Shown here: positions 8,519-16,333 of the stretch, piece by piece
How positions within the stretch are numbered: the first letter of the stretch is position 1
Layout: each line of letters starts with the position of its first letter
Assembly: GCF_008364845.1 (NCBI RefSeq)
Contig: NZ_VTTP01000014.1
Span: forward strand, 1-64,000
Source: Actinotalea subterranea
Lineage (GTDB): Bacteria; Actinomycetota; Actinomycetes; Actinomycetales; Cellulomonadaceae
Length of the DNA stretch: 64,000 bases
Reading direction: 5' to 3'
Made by a program: the position numbers and the translations under genes
The notes under the pieces: generated by a model
What the model saw: only the letters and a program-made list of their open reading frames with translations
The model's database searches: none
Told to the model about the DNA's origin: nothing

Positions 8519-9264
8519 CCGAGGGTTTCGAGCCGACGGGGATGCGCCCCGGCGCGATGCCGGGCTACGCCGGGACCGACGCCGAGGCACCGCGCGAGAC
8601 GATCCGCGTCGCGCTCGTCGACGACCAGCAGCTCGTCCGTGCCGGGTTCCGCATGGTCATCGACTCCCAGCCCGACCTCGAGGTCGTCATGGAGGCCGGT
8701 GACGGTGCGGAGGCGCTGCGCCGCCTCCAGGCCGTGGTCGCCGACGTCGTGCTCATGGACGTGCGCATGCCCAACCTCGACGGCCTCGCGGCGACCGCCC
8801 GGCTCACCGCGTCGCAGGGTCCCGTCCCGCGCGTCGTCGTCCTGACGACGTTCGACCTCGACGAGTACGTGCTCTCCGCGATCCGCGCGGGCGCGAGCGG
8901 GTTCCTGCTCAAGGACGCACCGCCCGAGGAGATGCTCGAGGCGATCCGCACCGTGCACCGCGGCGACGCGGTCATCGCCCCCTCGAGCACGCGGCGCCTG
9001 CTCGAGCACCTCGTCACGGCGCTGCCCGACGAGGAGCACACCGCACCCCACCCGGGCCTCGCCGAGCTGACCGACCGCGAGCGCGAGGTCCTCGTGCTCA
9101 TGGCCCGCGGCCGGTCCAACACGGAGATCGGCCAGGACCTGTTCGTCGCCGAGGCGACCGTCAAGACCCACGTGGGTCGCATCCTGGCCAAGCTCGGCGC
9201 GCGCGACCGCGTGCAGGCCGTCGTCACGGCCTACGAGAGCGGGCTCGTCCGCCCCGGTTCCTGA
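8515..9264 (+). CDS. NarL/LuxR-family response regulator
   Basis: 249 aa. A nonstandard N-terminal extension of about 30 residues (Met/Gly/Pro rich) precedes the receiver domain (VALVDDQQLVRAGF), with phospho-acceptor Asp near residue 82 (VVLMDVRMPNLDG) and Lys in GFLLKDAPPEE. The C-terminal LuxR helix-turn-helix reads ELTDREREVLVLMARGRSNTEIG ending in VKTHVGRILAKLGARDR. The start overlaps the kinase stop by 4 bp. It is the cognate partner of the DesK-type kinase and a likely regulator of the ABC genes downstream. Confidence 0.94.
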   Translation: MTEGFEPTGMRPGAMPGYAGTDAEAPRETIRVALVDDQQLVRAGFRMVIDSQPDLEVVMEAGDGAEALRRLQAVVADVVLMDVRMPNLDGLAATARLTASQGPVPRVVVLTTFDLDEYVLSAIRAGASGFLLKDAPPEEMLEAIRTVHRGDAVIAPSSTRRLLEHLVTALPDEEHTAPHPGLAELTDREREVLVLMARGRSNTEIGQDLFVAEATVKTHVGRILAKLGARDRVQAVVTAYESGLVRPGS

Positions 9265-9552
9265 CGCGCACGCCGTCGGTCGCCACCAGGTCCGCGCAGG
9301 TCCGCGCAGGTCCCCCCGAGGGGCCGCCGTCGTCGCGCCGGCGTACGCCTGCGGTCCGCGGGGCCGTACCCCCACGGGATGACCGCTGGCCGTCAGGGAC
9401 CATGCCGGGACCCGATGCCGCACCGCGGCGAGGGCGCTTAGCGTCGAGCCCGGAGCGAAGGCCCCGCCCGGACGGCAGCGACCGGACGGGCGGGGCGGCT
9501 CCGCCAGGCCCTTGAAGCCGCACCTGACCGACACCAGCACTGGAGAGACCAC
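9265..9552 (+). promoter_or_regulatory. Intergenic region before the ABC operon, probable promoter
   Basis: No gene seen in 288 bp. It begins with a tiny direct repeat (CAGGTCCGCG twice at 9287-9306, partial third copy). A TTAGCGT element near 9437-9443 could be a -10 box, about 110 bp before the ATPase start, which has its own GGAGAG ribosome-binding site. Binding sites for the adjacent LuxR-type regulator would be expected here but I could not define one. Confidence 0.35.
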
Positions 9553-10359
9553 GTGGACAGCACCACAGCCACCCCGTCCGGACACGCCCCCGCCTCCGGG
9601 GCCCCAGCGGCCGCGGCGGTCCGGGCACGTGGGCTGCGCAAGGTCTACGGCTCCGGCGAGGCCGCGGTGAACGCGCTCGCCGACGTCGACATCGACTTCG
9701 CCGCGGGCGCCTTCACGGCGATCATGGGCCCGTCCGGCTCCGGCAAGTCCACCCTCATGCACCTGCTCGCGGGCCTCGACTCGGCGACGAGCGGCAAGGC
9801 GTACCTCGGGTCCACCGAGATCACGGGCCTCGGCGACAAGGAGCTGACCCGCCTGCGGCGCGACCGCGTGGGCTTCGTCTTCCAGTCGTTCAACCTGCTG
9901 CCGATGTTCACGGCCGAGCAGAACATCGTGCTCCCGCTCGAGCTCGCCGGCGCCCGCGTGGACCCCGCGTGGATGGACACCCTCGTCCAGACGCTCGGGC
10001 TCGCCGACCGCCTGACCCACCGCCCCTCCGAGCTGTCCGGCGGCCAGCAGCAGCGCGTCGCGATCGCACGCGCCCTGATCGCGAAGCCCGACGTCGTCTT
10101 CGCCGACGAGCCCACCGGCAACCTCGACTCGCGTGCCGGCGCCCAGGTCCTCAGCTTCCTGCGGCGCTCGGTGCGTGAGCTCGGCCGCACGGTGATCATG
10201 GTCACGCACGACCCGTCCGCCGCCGCCTACGCGGACCGCGTCGTCCTGCTCGCCGACGGCCGGATCGCGGGCGACATCACCGACCCGACGCCCGAGTCGG
10301 TCCTCGCCGGCCTCGACGCGCTGCGCTCGCTCGACGAGCCTGAGGCGGCGATGCGCTGA
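9553..10359 (+). CDS. ABC transporter ATP-binding protein (MacB/LolD type)
   Basis: 268 aa nucleotide-binding subunit. Walker A GPSGSGKST, Q-loop VGFVFQSFNLLP, signature LSGGQQQRVAIARAL, Walker B VVFADEPTGNLD and the switch His (VTHDPSAAAY) are all present. The FQSFNLLP and EPTGNLDS wording is typical of MacB/FtsE/LolD ATPases that drive FtsX-type permeases by transmembrane mechanotransmission. GTG start with GGAGAG upstream. The stop overlaps the start of the first permease by one base (TGATG). It presumably serves both permeases downstream. Confidence 0.95.
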   Translation: MDSTTATPSGHAPASGAPAAAAVRARGLRKVYGSGEAAVNALADVDIDFAAGAFTAIMGPSGSGKSTLMHLLAGLDSATSGKAYLGSTEITGLGDKELTRLRRDRVGFVFQSFNLLPMFTAEQNIVLPLELAGARVDPAWMDTLVQTLGLADRLTHRPSELSGGQQQRVAIARALIAKPDVVFADEPTGNLDSRAGAQVLSFLRRSVRELGRTVIMVTHDPSAAAYADRVVLLADGRIAGDITDPTPESVLAGLDALRSLDEPEAAMR

Positions 10360-13085
10360 TGCTACGCCTCACCCTGGCCCAGATGCGACGCAGCCTGGGC
10401 CGCCTCACCGCGGCCGGGATCGCGATCATGATCGGGACCGCGTTCGTCGCGGTGACCCTCATCGCAGGTGCCGTCATCACGCGCACCAGCTACGACGCCG
10501 TCTCGGCGTCCCTCGCCGACGCGGACCTCGTCCTCCTCGGCTCCAGGGACCAGGGTCTGTCGGCCGAGGACGTCGACGCCGTGCGCGAGACCGACGGCGT
10601 CGCCGCCGTCGACGGGCACATGCGGCTGTGGACCGAGCTGAGCGCCGGGACCAAGCACGCCTACCCCGACGTCACGACCCTCGCGTCCGACCCGCGCCTC
10701 GACCCGCAGGTGCTGCTCGACGGTCGCGCGCCGGAGCGCTCCGGCGAGATCGTCCTGCCCGATCGCATGGCGGAGCGGCTCGGGGTCGAGGTCGGCGACA
10801 CCGTCACGACGGAACGCTCCTCCTGGGTGCCGGCCGACGCTGCCGACGCCGACGGTGCCGACGGTGCCGACACGGCCGCGACCGACGGTGCCGACAGTGC
10901 CGACAGTGCCGATGGTGCCGGAGCCGCTGCGACCGACGTCGAGGGCGAGTGGGTCACCCGCACCGAGCGCCTCGAGGTCGTCGGGCTCAACGACGACCCC
11001 ACGGGTGCCTTCGCCCAGACGGGCGGCGCCGTCGTCGTGCACCCCGAGGACGCCGAGCGCTGGGCGCTCGACGACACCATGGGCGCACCCGTGCAGTACA
11101 CCGAGGCGGTCGTCGCGCTCGACGCGGACGCCGACCTCGAGTCCGTCCGCGGCGAGATCGAGGCCGCCGCCCCCGAGGGCGCCGTGCTGCGCACCAAGGA
11201 CGAGCACGCCCAGGCCAAGACCGCGGAGCTGACCAACGGCGCCGACGTGTTCACGACCATCGTGCTCGGCTTCGCCTCGATCGCCCTGCTCGTCGCCGCC
11301 CTCGTCATCGCGAACACGTTCCAGGTGCTCGTCGCCCAGCGGACCCGGACCCTGGCCCTGCTGCGGTGCGTCGGCGCGGACAAGCGTCAGCTGCGCCGGT
11401 CGGTGCTCATCGAGGCGACCATCCTCGGCGCCACGGCCTCGGCCGTCGGGCTCGCGCTCGGCATCGGGCTGGCCCAGCTCACGCTGACGGTCCTGGGCGG
11501 GGTCAACCTCGACGTCCCGCTCCCCGCGACCGTGAGCGTCACCGCGGCCGCCGTGATCGCGCCGCTCGTCGTCGGCACGCTCGTGACGGTCGTGGCCGCG
11601 CTCGCCCCGGCACGTGGCGCCACACGTGTCGCCCCGCTCGCCGCGCTGCGGCCCGCGGACGCCCCCGCCCTGACCCAGCGGCGCAACCTGCCGCGACTCG
11701 TGATCGCCTCGCTCCTGACGGTCGCGGGTGTCGGGCTCCTCCTGTTCGCCGTCATCGGCGGCCGCGAGATGGACGAGGTGCTCGCGCTGGGCGTCGGCGT
11801 GCTCGGCGGCGCACTGTCGTTCGTCGGCGTGCTCGTCGGTGCCGTGTTCTGGATCCCGAAGGTCGTCAGCCTCACCGGCGCGATCCTCGGTGGCCGTGGC
11901 ACCAGCGCCAAGCTCGCCGCCGCCAACACCCTGCGGAACCCGCGCCGCACCGCGGCGACGAGCACCGCGCTCCTCATCGGCGTCACGCTCGTGGCCATGA
12001 TGAGCACCGGCGCCGCGAGCGCCAGGACGACCCTCACCGAGGAGCTCGCCTCGGAGTTCCCCGTCGACGTCCTCGTCTGGGCACCCCGCAGCCTGAGCGC
12101 CGTGGCGGAGCCCACCGGGCCAGCGGACGACACCTCCGCCCCGACCGTGCTCGACCAGCGCCTCGCCGACGAGCTCGACCAGATCGACGGCACCGCGCAG
12201 GTCCAGCTCGTCACCTCGATCGACGCCGTGGTGACCGTCGAGGGAGCAGAGGCGACCGGCCCCCTGCGCGTGCTGCCGGCTCCCGCCGCCCGCGGGGTGC
12301 TGCTCGCACCGGACCAGGCCGAGGGGCTCGACGAGGACTCCGTGATCGTGTCGCAGGGCCTGGCCGAGGTGCTCGGCGTGGAGTCCGGCGACGTCGTCTC
12401 GCTGGGCGCCACGACGCTCGACCGCACCGGTGGCACCGTGCCGACCGGGGAGAGCGTCGAGCGAACCGCCGTCGTGACCGAGTTCGGCCAGGGCTTCCTC
12501 GCGACGCCGGGCACGCTCGAGGCCATGGGCGTCGATGCGACGCCCAACGAGATGTGGCTGCGCATGGACGCCGACGCGGACCCGGTGGACGTCGTCAGCG
12601 ACATCCAGGACGCCCTCGACGAGACCACCGTCTCCGTCGCGGGTGCGGCGCTCGAGCGCGTCATGTTCCAGCGCGTCATCGACACGCTCCTGGCCGTCGT
12701 CGTCGGGCTCCTCGGCGCCGCCGTCGTGATCGCCCTCATCGGTGTCGCGAACACGCTGTCGCTGTCCGTCATCGAACGCCGCCGGGAGTCCGCGACGCTC
12801 CGCGCGATCGGCCTCTCCAAGGCCCAGCTGCGCGGGACGCTCGCGATCGAGGGTGCGCTCATCGCAGGCGTCGGTGCCGTGCTCGGCTCGGTCCTCGGCC
12901 TCCTGTACGGGTGGGCCGGAGCCGTGACCGTCCTCGGGGTCATGGGCGACGTGCGGCTCACGGTCCCGTGGCGCGACCTCGCCCTGGTCCTCGTCGTGGC
13001 GCTGGGCGCCGGGCTCCTCGCCTCGGTCCTGCCGGGGCGCGCCGCGGCCCGGACGTCGCCGGTCGAGGCGCTCGCCGTCGACTGA
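10359..13085 (+). CDS. FtsX-type ABC transporter permease (first of a tandem pair)
   Basis: 908 aa with two FtsX repeats: an N-terminal membrane segment (AAGIAIMIGTAFVAVTLIAG), an extracytoplasmic MacB-like domain, three helices (TIVLGFASIALLVAALVIANTF and following), a central pair, a second extracytoplasmic domain, and three C-terminal helices (VVVGLLGAAVVIALIGVANTL ... LASVLPGRAAARTSPVEALA). The blocks LVAQRTRTLALLRCVGA and IERRRESATLRAIGL are the coupling regions that touch the ATPase. The first external domain contains an odd Ala/Asp/Gly-rich low-complexity stretch (about 10838-10935) absent from its neighbour. Such systems export peptides or lipids or control wall hydrolases; the substrate is unknown. 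Confidence 0.92.
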   Translation: MLRLTLAQMRRSLGRLTAAGIAIMIGTAFVAVTLIAGAVITRTSYDAVSASLADADLVLLGSRDQGLSAEDVDAVRETDGVAAVDGHMRLWTELSAGTKHAYPDVTTLASDPRLDPQVLLDGRAPERSGEIVLPDRMAERLGVEVGDTVTTERSSWVPADAADADGADGADTAATDGADSADSADGAGAAATDVEGEWVTRTERLEVVGLNDDPTGAFAQTGGAVVVHPEDAERWALDDTMGAPVQYTEAVVALDADADLESVRGEIEAAAPEGAVLRTKDEHAQAKTAELTNGADVFTTIVLGFASIALLVAALVIANTFQVLVAQRTRTLALLRCVGADKRQLRRSVLIEATILGATASAVGLALGIGLAQLTLTVLGGVNLDVPLPATVSVTAAAVIAPLVVGTLVTVVAALAPARGATRVAPLAALRPADAPALTQRRNLPRLVIASLLTVAGVGLLLFAVIGGREMDEVLALGVGVLGGALSFVGVLVGAVFWIPKVVSLTGAILGGRGTSAKLAAANTLRNPRRTAATSTALLIGVTLVAMMSTGAASARTTLTEELASEFPVDVLVWAPRSLSAVAEPTGPADDTSAPTVLDQRLADELDQIDGTAQVQLVTSIDAVVTVEGAEATGPLRVLPAPAARGVLLAPDQAEGLDEDSVIVSQGLAEVLGVESGDVVSLGATTLDRTGGTVPTGESVERTAVVTEFGQGFLATPGTLEAMGVDATPNEMWLRMDADADPVDVVSDIQDALDETTVSVAGAALERVMFQRVIDTLLAVVVGLLGAAVVIALIGVANTLSLSVIERRRESATLRAIGLSKAQLRGTLAIEGALIAGVGAVLGSVLGLLYGWAGAVTVLGVMGDVRLTVPWRDLALVLVVALGAGLLASVLPGRAAARTSPVEALAVD

Positions 13086-13090
13086 GCAGT

Positions 13091-13120
13091 GGTCGTGGGG
13101 CCCGCGAGGGCCCCACGACC
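13091..13120 (+). terminator. Hairpin between the two permease genes, probable terminator or attenuator
   Basis: Perfect 13-bp stem (GGTCGTGGGGCCC, 4-nt loop GCGA, GGGCCCCACGACC) starting 5 bp after the first permease stop. No T tract follows, as is common for actinobacterial terminators. It would reduce expression of the second permease relative to the first. Confidence 0.6.
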
Positions 13121-13184
13121 GCCTGCCCGGCAGGGCACGATGGGGCAGGCACGACGGCGCAGGGCCCACCAGGGCACAGCAGCC

Positions 13185-13235
13185 GCACCGCACGGCACAG
13201 CACACGCACGGCACAGCACACGCACCGCACGGCAC
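13185..13235. repeat. Short tandem repeat upstream of the second permease gene
   Basis: Two identical 16-bp units CACGGCACAGCACACG (13191-13206 and 13207-13222) are framed by two copies of GCACCGCACGGCAC (13185-13198 and 13222-13235). The block lies in the 186-bp gap between the permease genes, after the hairpin. Confidence 0.6.
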
Positions 13236-13271
13236 CGCCGTCACGCAGACCGCACGGACGAAGGAGGGCGC

Positions 13272-16043
13272 GTGAGCCCGCAGATGCTCCGCCTGACGCT
13301 CGCCCAGATGCGGCGCAGCGCCGGGCGCCTCGTCGCCGCGGGTCTCGCGATCACCCTGGGCACCGGGTTCGTGGCAGCCACGCTCCTCGCCGGGGGCTCC
13401 ATGACGCGCACCGTCAACGAGGCCCTGACCGAGCAGTACGCCGGGGCGGACCTCGTCGTGACCGACGGCGAGGTCACGGGCCAGACGCTCGGGATCCTCG
13501 CGGAGCTCCCGGGAGTCACGTCCGTGCACGGCCACCTCGAGCTCGGCCTCGACCTCACAGGGGGCACCGGGCGCACCTTCGCCCAGGTCACGTCAGCGGC
13601 GGTGGACCCCGGCCTGGAGAGCGCGGAGCTCGCCGCGGGCACCCTGCCGACGGCGCCCGGCGAGATCGCCGTATCGCGTGAGGTCTCCGAGCTCCTCGGG
13701 CTCGAGGTCGGCGACCACGTCGACGCCGAGCAGGTGTCGTGGCGCGAGATCGACGAGGTCGACCAGGTCGGCCAGGTGTCGGGCGACGAGCAGGAGATGG
13801 GACCGGTGCGCCAGACCGACCGCCTGACGGTGGTCGGTGTCGTCGACCAGCCCGGGGCGGCCCTCCTCGGCACCACGGGGGTCGGCGTCGTGCACCCGGA
13901 CCAGATGGCCGCGTGGCTCGACTTCCAGGACCCCGTCGCGGACCAGACCTGGTACTGGTACGCGCTGGTCTCGGTCGCCGACGACGTGTCCGTCGCCGAC
14001 GTGCAGGCCATGGCCCGGGACGCCCTGACGACCGACGCCGCCGTGCGCACCATCGGTGAGCAGGCCCGCTCCGTGACCACCGACGTCACGGGGACCGCTG
14101 ACCAGCTCACCGCGGCCGTCCTGGGGTTCGCGGCCGTGTCCCTCATCGTCGCCGCGCTCGTCATCACCAACACGTTCCAGGTCCTCGTGGCCCAGCGGAC
14201 ACGCACCCTCGCGCTGCTGCGCTGCGTCGGCGCGGGCGCCGGCCAGCTGCGCCTCGTCGTGCTGGTCGAGGGTCTCGCGCTGGGCCTCGCCTCGTCCCTG
14301 CTCGGGGTGCTGCTCGGGACGGCCGCCGTGCAGGCCGCGCTCCTCGTGCTGCGACGCAGCACCGACGTGCCGCTGCCCGAGCTCGTCGCCGTGACGCCCG
14401 CCGTCGTCGTCGTGCCCGTGGGGCTCGGTGTGCTGGTGACCGTGCTCGCCGTCCTGGGGCCGGCCGTCGCGGCGACCCGCGTCTCCCCGCTCGCGGCCCT
14501 GCGTCCCGTCGAGGACCCGCCCTGGCGACCGGCCGCCGGGACACGCGCGTGGATCGCGATGACGCTCGTCCTCGTGGGCGCCGCGCTGCTCGCCCTCGGC
14601 CCCGCCGCGTCCGACCGGGACGCCCTCGGCATCGGGCTGGGCATGGGCCTCCTCGGCGGCGCGCTGTCCTTCCTCGGCATGGTCATGGGGGCCGTCTTCT
14701 GGGTCCCCTGGGTCGTCGCTCGCGCCGGCCAGGCCCTGGGGCTCCTCGGTGGGACGTCCGCACGCCTGGCCGCGGCCAACGCGCTGCGCAACCCGCGACG
14801 CACGGCGTCGACGAGCGCCGCCCTGTTCATCGGCGTGACGCTCGTCGCGATGATGGCGACGGGCGCCGCGAGCACCCGCTCGGCCCTCGACGGGACGTTG
14901 ACGCAGGAGTTCCCGGTCGACGTCGGCGTCGGCGCCTACAGCGACGGGTTCGACGTCCCCGCGCTCCCCACGGGCCTGCCCGCGGCCGTCCGCGCGATCG
15001 AGGGCGTCGAGGCCGTGACCACCCTGACGGGCGTGTCCGTGGACCTCGAGCGCGCGGACGGCACGGGCGACGACACGACGGGCACCATGGTCGTCGAGGC
15101 GCGGGGGGTCGACCTCGCGGAGGCGCGCACCGTGATGCGGGCGCCCGAGCAGCTCGACGGCCTCGGCACCGGGACGGTCGTCGTGCCCGCGACCGTCGCA
15201 TCCTGGTACGGCATCGACGACGGCGACCCGCTGACGCTGCGACGCACGGTCGCGCCCTACGTCACCGACGTCACCTCGACGCCCGGGCCGTCGGTGTCCG
15301 ACGGGACGACGCGCCCGCCCGACCCGACGACGGACGACGGCACGGAGGCGACCGACGACGGGACCGGGGTGCCCGACGACGGGGCCGCCGAACCTCGGGC
15401 CGCCCTCACGCTCACCGCCGTCGTGACCGACCTCACCGGGACCGCGCTGATCGTGACCCCGTCGTCCGTCGAGGCGCTCGACCCGGACGCGCCCACGAGC
15501 CGCCTGTGGATCCGGGTCGCGGACCCCCGCGAGCCGCAGGCCACCGTCGACGCGATCACGGAGGCGGCCTCCGAGTCAGGCACGTCGCTCGAGACGACCG
15601 GGGTCGCCGTCCAGCGCGCCTTCTACCAGCGGGTGGTCGACACGCTGCTGACGGTCGTGCTCGGGCTGCTCGCGGTCGCGGTGGTCATCGCGCTCGTCGG
15701 CGTCGCGAACACCCTCGCCCTCTCGGTCATCGAGCGCCGCCGCGAGTCGGCGACCCTGCGCGCGCTCGGCATGTCCCGCACGCAGCTGCGCACGACGCTC
15801 GCCGTCGAGGGGATGCTCACCGCCGGCGTGGGCGGCCTCGTCGGCGTGCTCCTGGGAACCGCCTACGGCTGGGTCGGTGTGCGCATCCTGCTCGGCGTCC
15901 TGGCGCCCGTCGCGCTCGTCGTGCCGTGGTCGGCGCTCGGCGTGATCCTCGTCGTCGCGGTCCTCGCCGGCCTGCTCGCGTCCGTGCTGCCCGGGCGGCG
16001 CGCGTCCCGCACCTCTCCGGTCGCGGCCCTCGCGATCGAGTGA
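13272..16043 (+). CDS. FtsX-type ABC transporter permease (second of a tandem pair)
   Basis: 923 aa, paralogous end to end with the preceding permease: both begin (after 4 residues here) MLRLTLAQMRRS and share TLALLRCVGA, the LAAAN-LRNPRRTA block and IERRRESATLRA. Two FtsX repeats and two external domains. The second external domain has a Thr/Asp/Pro-rich insert around 15281-15400. GTG start chosen because AAGGAGGG ends about 4 nt before it; an ATG 12 nt later matches the paralogue start exactly and is the alternative. It has no own ATPase in the window, so it probably shares the upstream ATP-binding subunit, as homodimer or heterodimer with the first permease. Confidence 0.92.
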   Translation: MSPQMLRLTLAQMRRSAGRLVAAGLAITLGTGFVAATLLAGGSMTRTVNEALTEQYAGADLVVTDGEVTGQTLGILAELPGVTSVHGHLELGLDLTGGTGRTFAQVTSAAVDPGLESAELAAGTLPTAPGEIAVSREVSELLGLEVGDHVDAEQVSWREIDEVDQVGQVSGDEQEMGPVRQTDRLTVVGVVDQPGAALLGTTGVGVVHPDQMAAWLDFQDPVADQTWYWYALVSVADDVSVADVQAMARDALTTDAAVRTIGEQARSVTTDVTGTADQLTAAVLGFAAVSLIVAALVITNTFQVLVAQRTRTLALLRCVGAGAGQLRLVVLVEGLALGLASSLLGVLLGTAAVQAALLVLRRSTDVPLPELVAVTPAVVVVPVGLGVLVTVLAVLGPAVAATRVSPLAALRPVEDPPWRPAAGTRAWIAMTLVLVGAALLALGPAASDRDALGIGLGMGLLGGALSFLGMVMGAVFWVPWVVARAGQALGLLGGTSARLAAANALRNPRRTASTSAALFIGVTLVAMMATGAASTRSALDGTLTQEFPVDVGVGAYSDGFDVPALPTGLPAAVRAIEGVEAVTTLTGVSVDLERADGTGDDTTGTMVVEARGVDLAEARTVMRAPEQLDGLGTGTVVVPATVASWYGIDDGDPLTLRRTVAPYVTDVTSTPGPSVSDGTTRPPDPTTDDGTEATDDGTGVPDDGAAEPRAALTLTAVVTDLTGTALIVTPSSVEALDPDAPTSRLWIRVADPREPQATVDAITEAASESGTSLETTGVAVQRAFYQRVVDTLLTVVLGLLAVAVVIALVGVANTLALSVIERRRESATLRALGMSRTQLRTTLAVEGMLTAGVGGLVGVLLGTAYGWVGVRILLGVLAPVALVVPWSALGVILVVAVLAGLLASVLPGRRASRTSPVAALAIE

Positions 16044-16135
16044 CGTGGTCGCCGGTCGCCGGCCGCCGGTCGCCGGCGCGGCAGGCGTCCCGGCCGTCCC
16101 GATCGGGTGAGGTGCTCGGCGGCGGCGCGGCCCCT

Positions 16136-16225
16136 GCCGGTGCAGTGCGTGCCGGTGCAGTGCGTGCCGGTGCTGTGCGTGCCGGTGCTGTGCGTGCCGG
16201 TGCTGTGCGTGCCGGTGCTGTGCGG
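16136..16225. repeat. 15-bp minisatellite, six tandem units
   Basis: Six head-to-tail units of GCCGGTGCTGTGCGT (first two with A for T in GCAGTG, last ending CGG) occupy exactly 90 bp in the 290-bp gap between the permease gene and the FHA-FtsK gene. The rest of that gap shows no gene and no clear promoter; a weak GAGGCT lies 6 nt before the next ATG. The unit length is a multiple of three and stays open in a plus-strand frame (period-5 peptide VPVLC), but there is no sign of translation. Confidence 0.8.
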
Positions 16226-16333
16226 CGCGTGCCGCCGCCGCCCGAGTGACGCGTCCCTGGGGACGTCGCTGCGTGTCCCCAGGCCCGGCGGGCCCGGGCG
16301 CCGGCGACCGCGCGGCGGGCCGAGGCTCAGGGC

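Noticed and set aside
10362-13535. Open minus-strand frame of more than 1000 codons opposite the first permease gene
   Set aside because: Composition is Arg/Gly/His/Asp-rich with no recognisable domain; it mirrors the codon-position bias of the permease gene, as expected for high-GC shadow frames.
16136-16225. Possible CRISPR array
   Set aside because: Units are contiguous with no spacers and far too short; this is a minisatellite.
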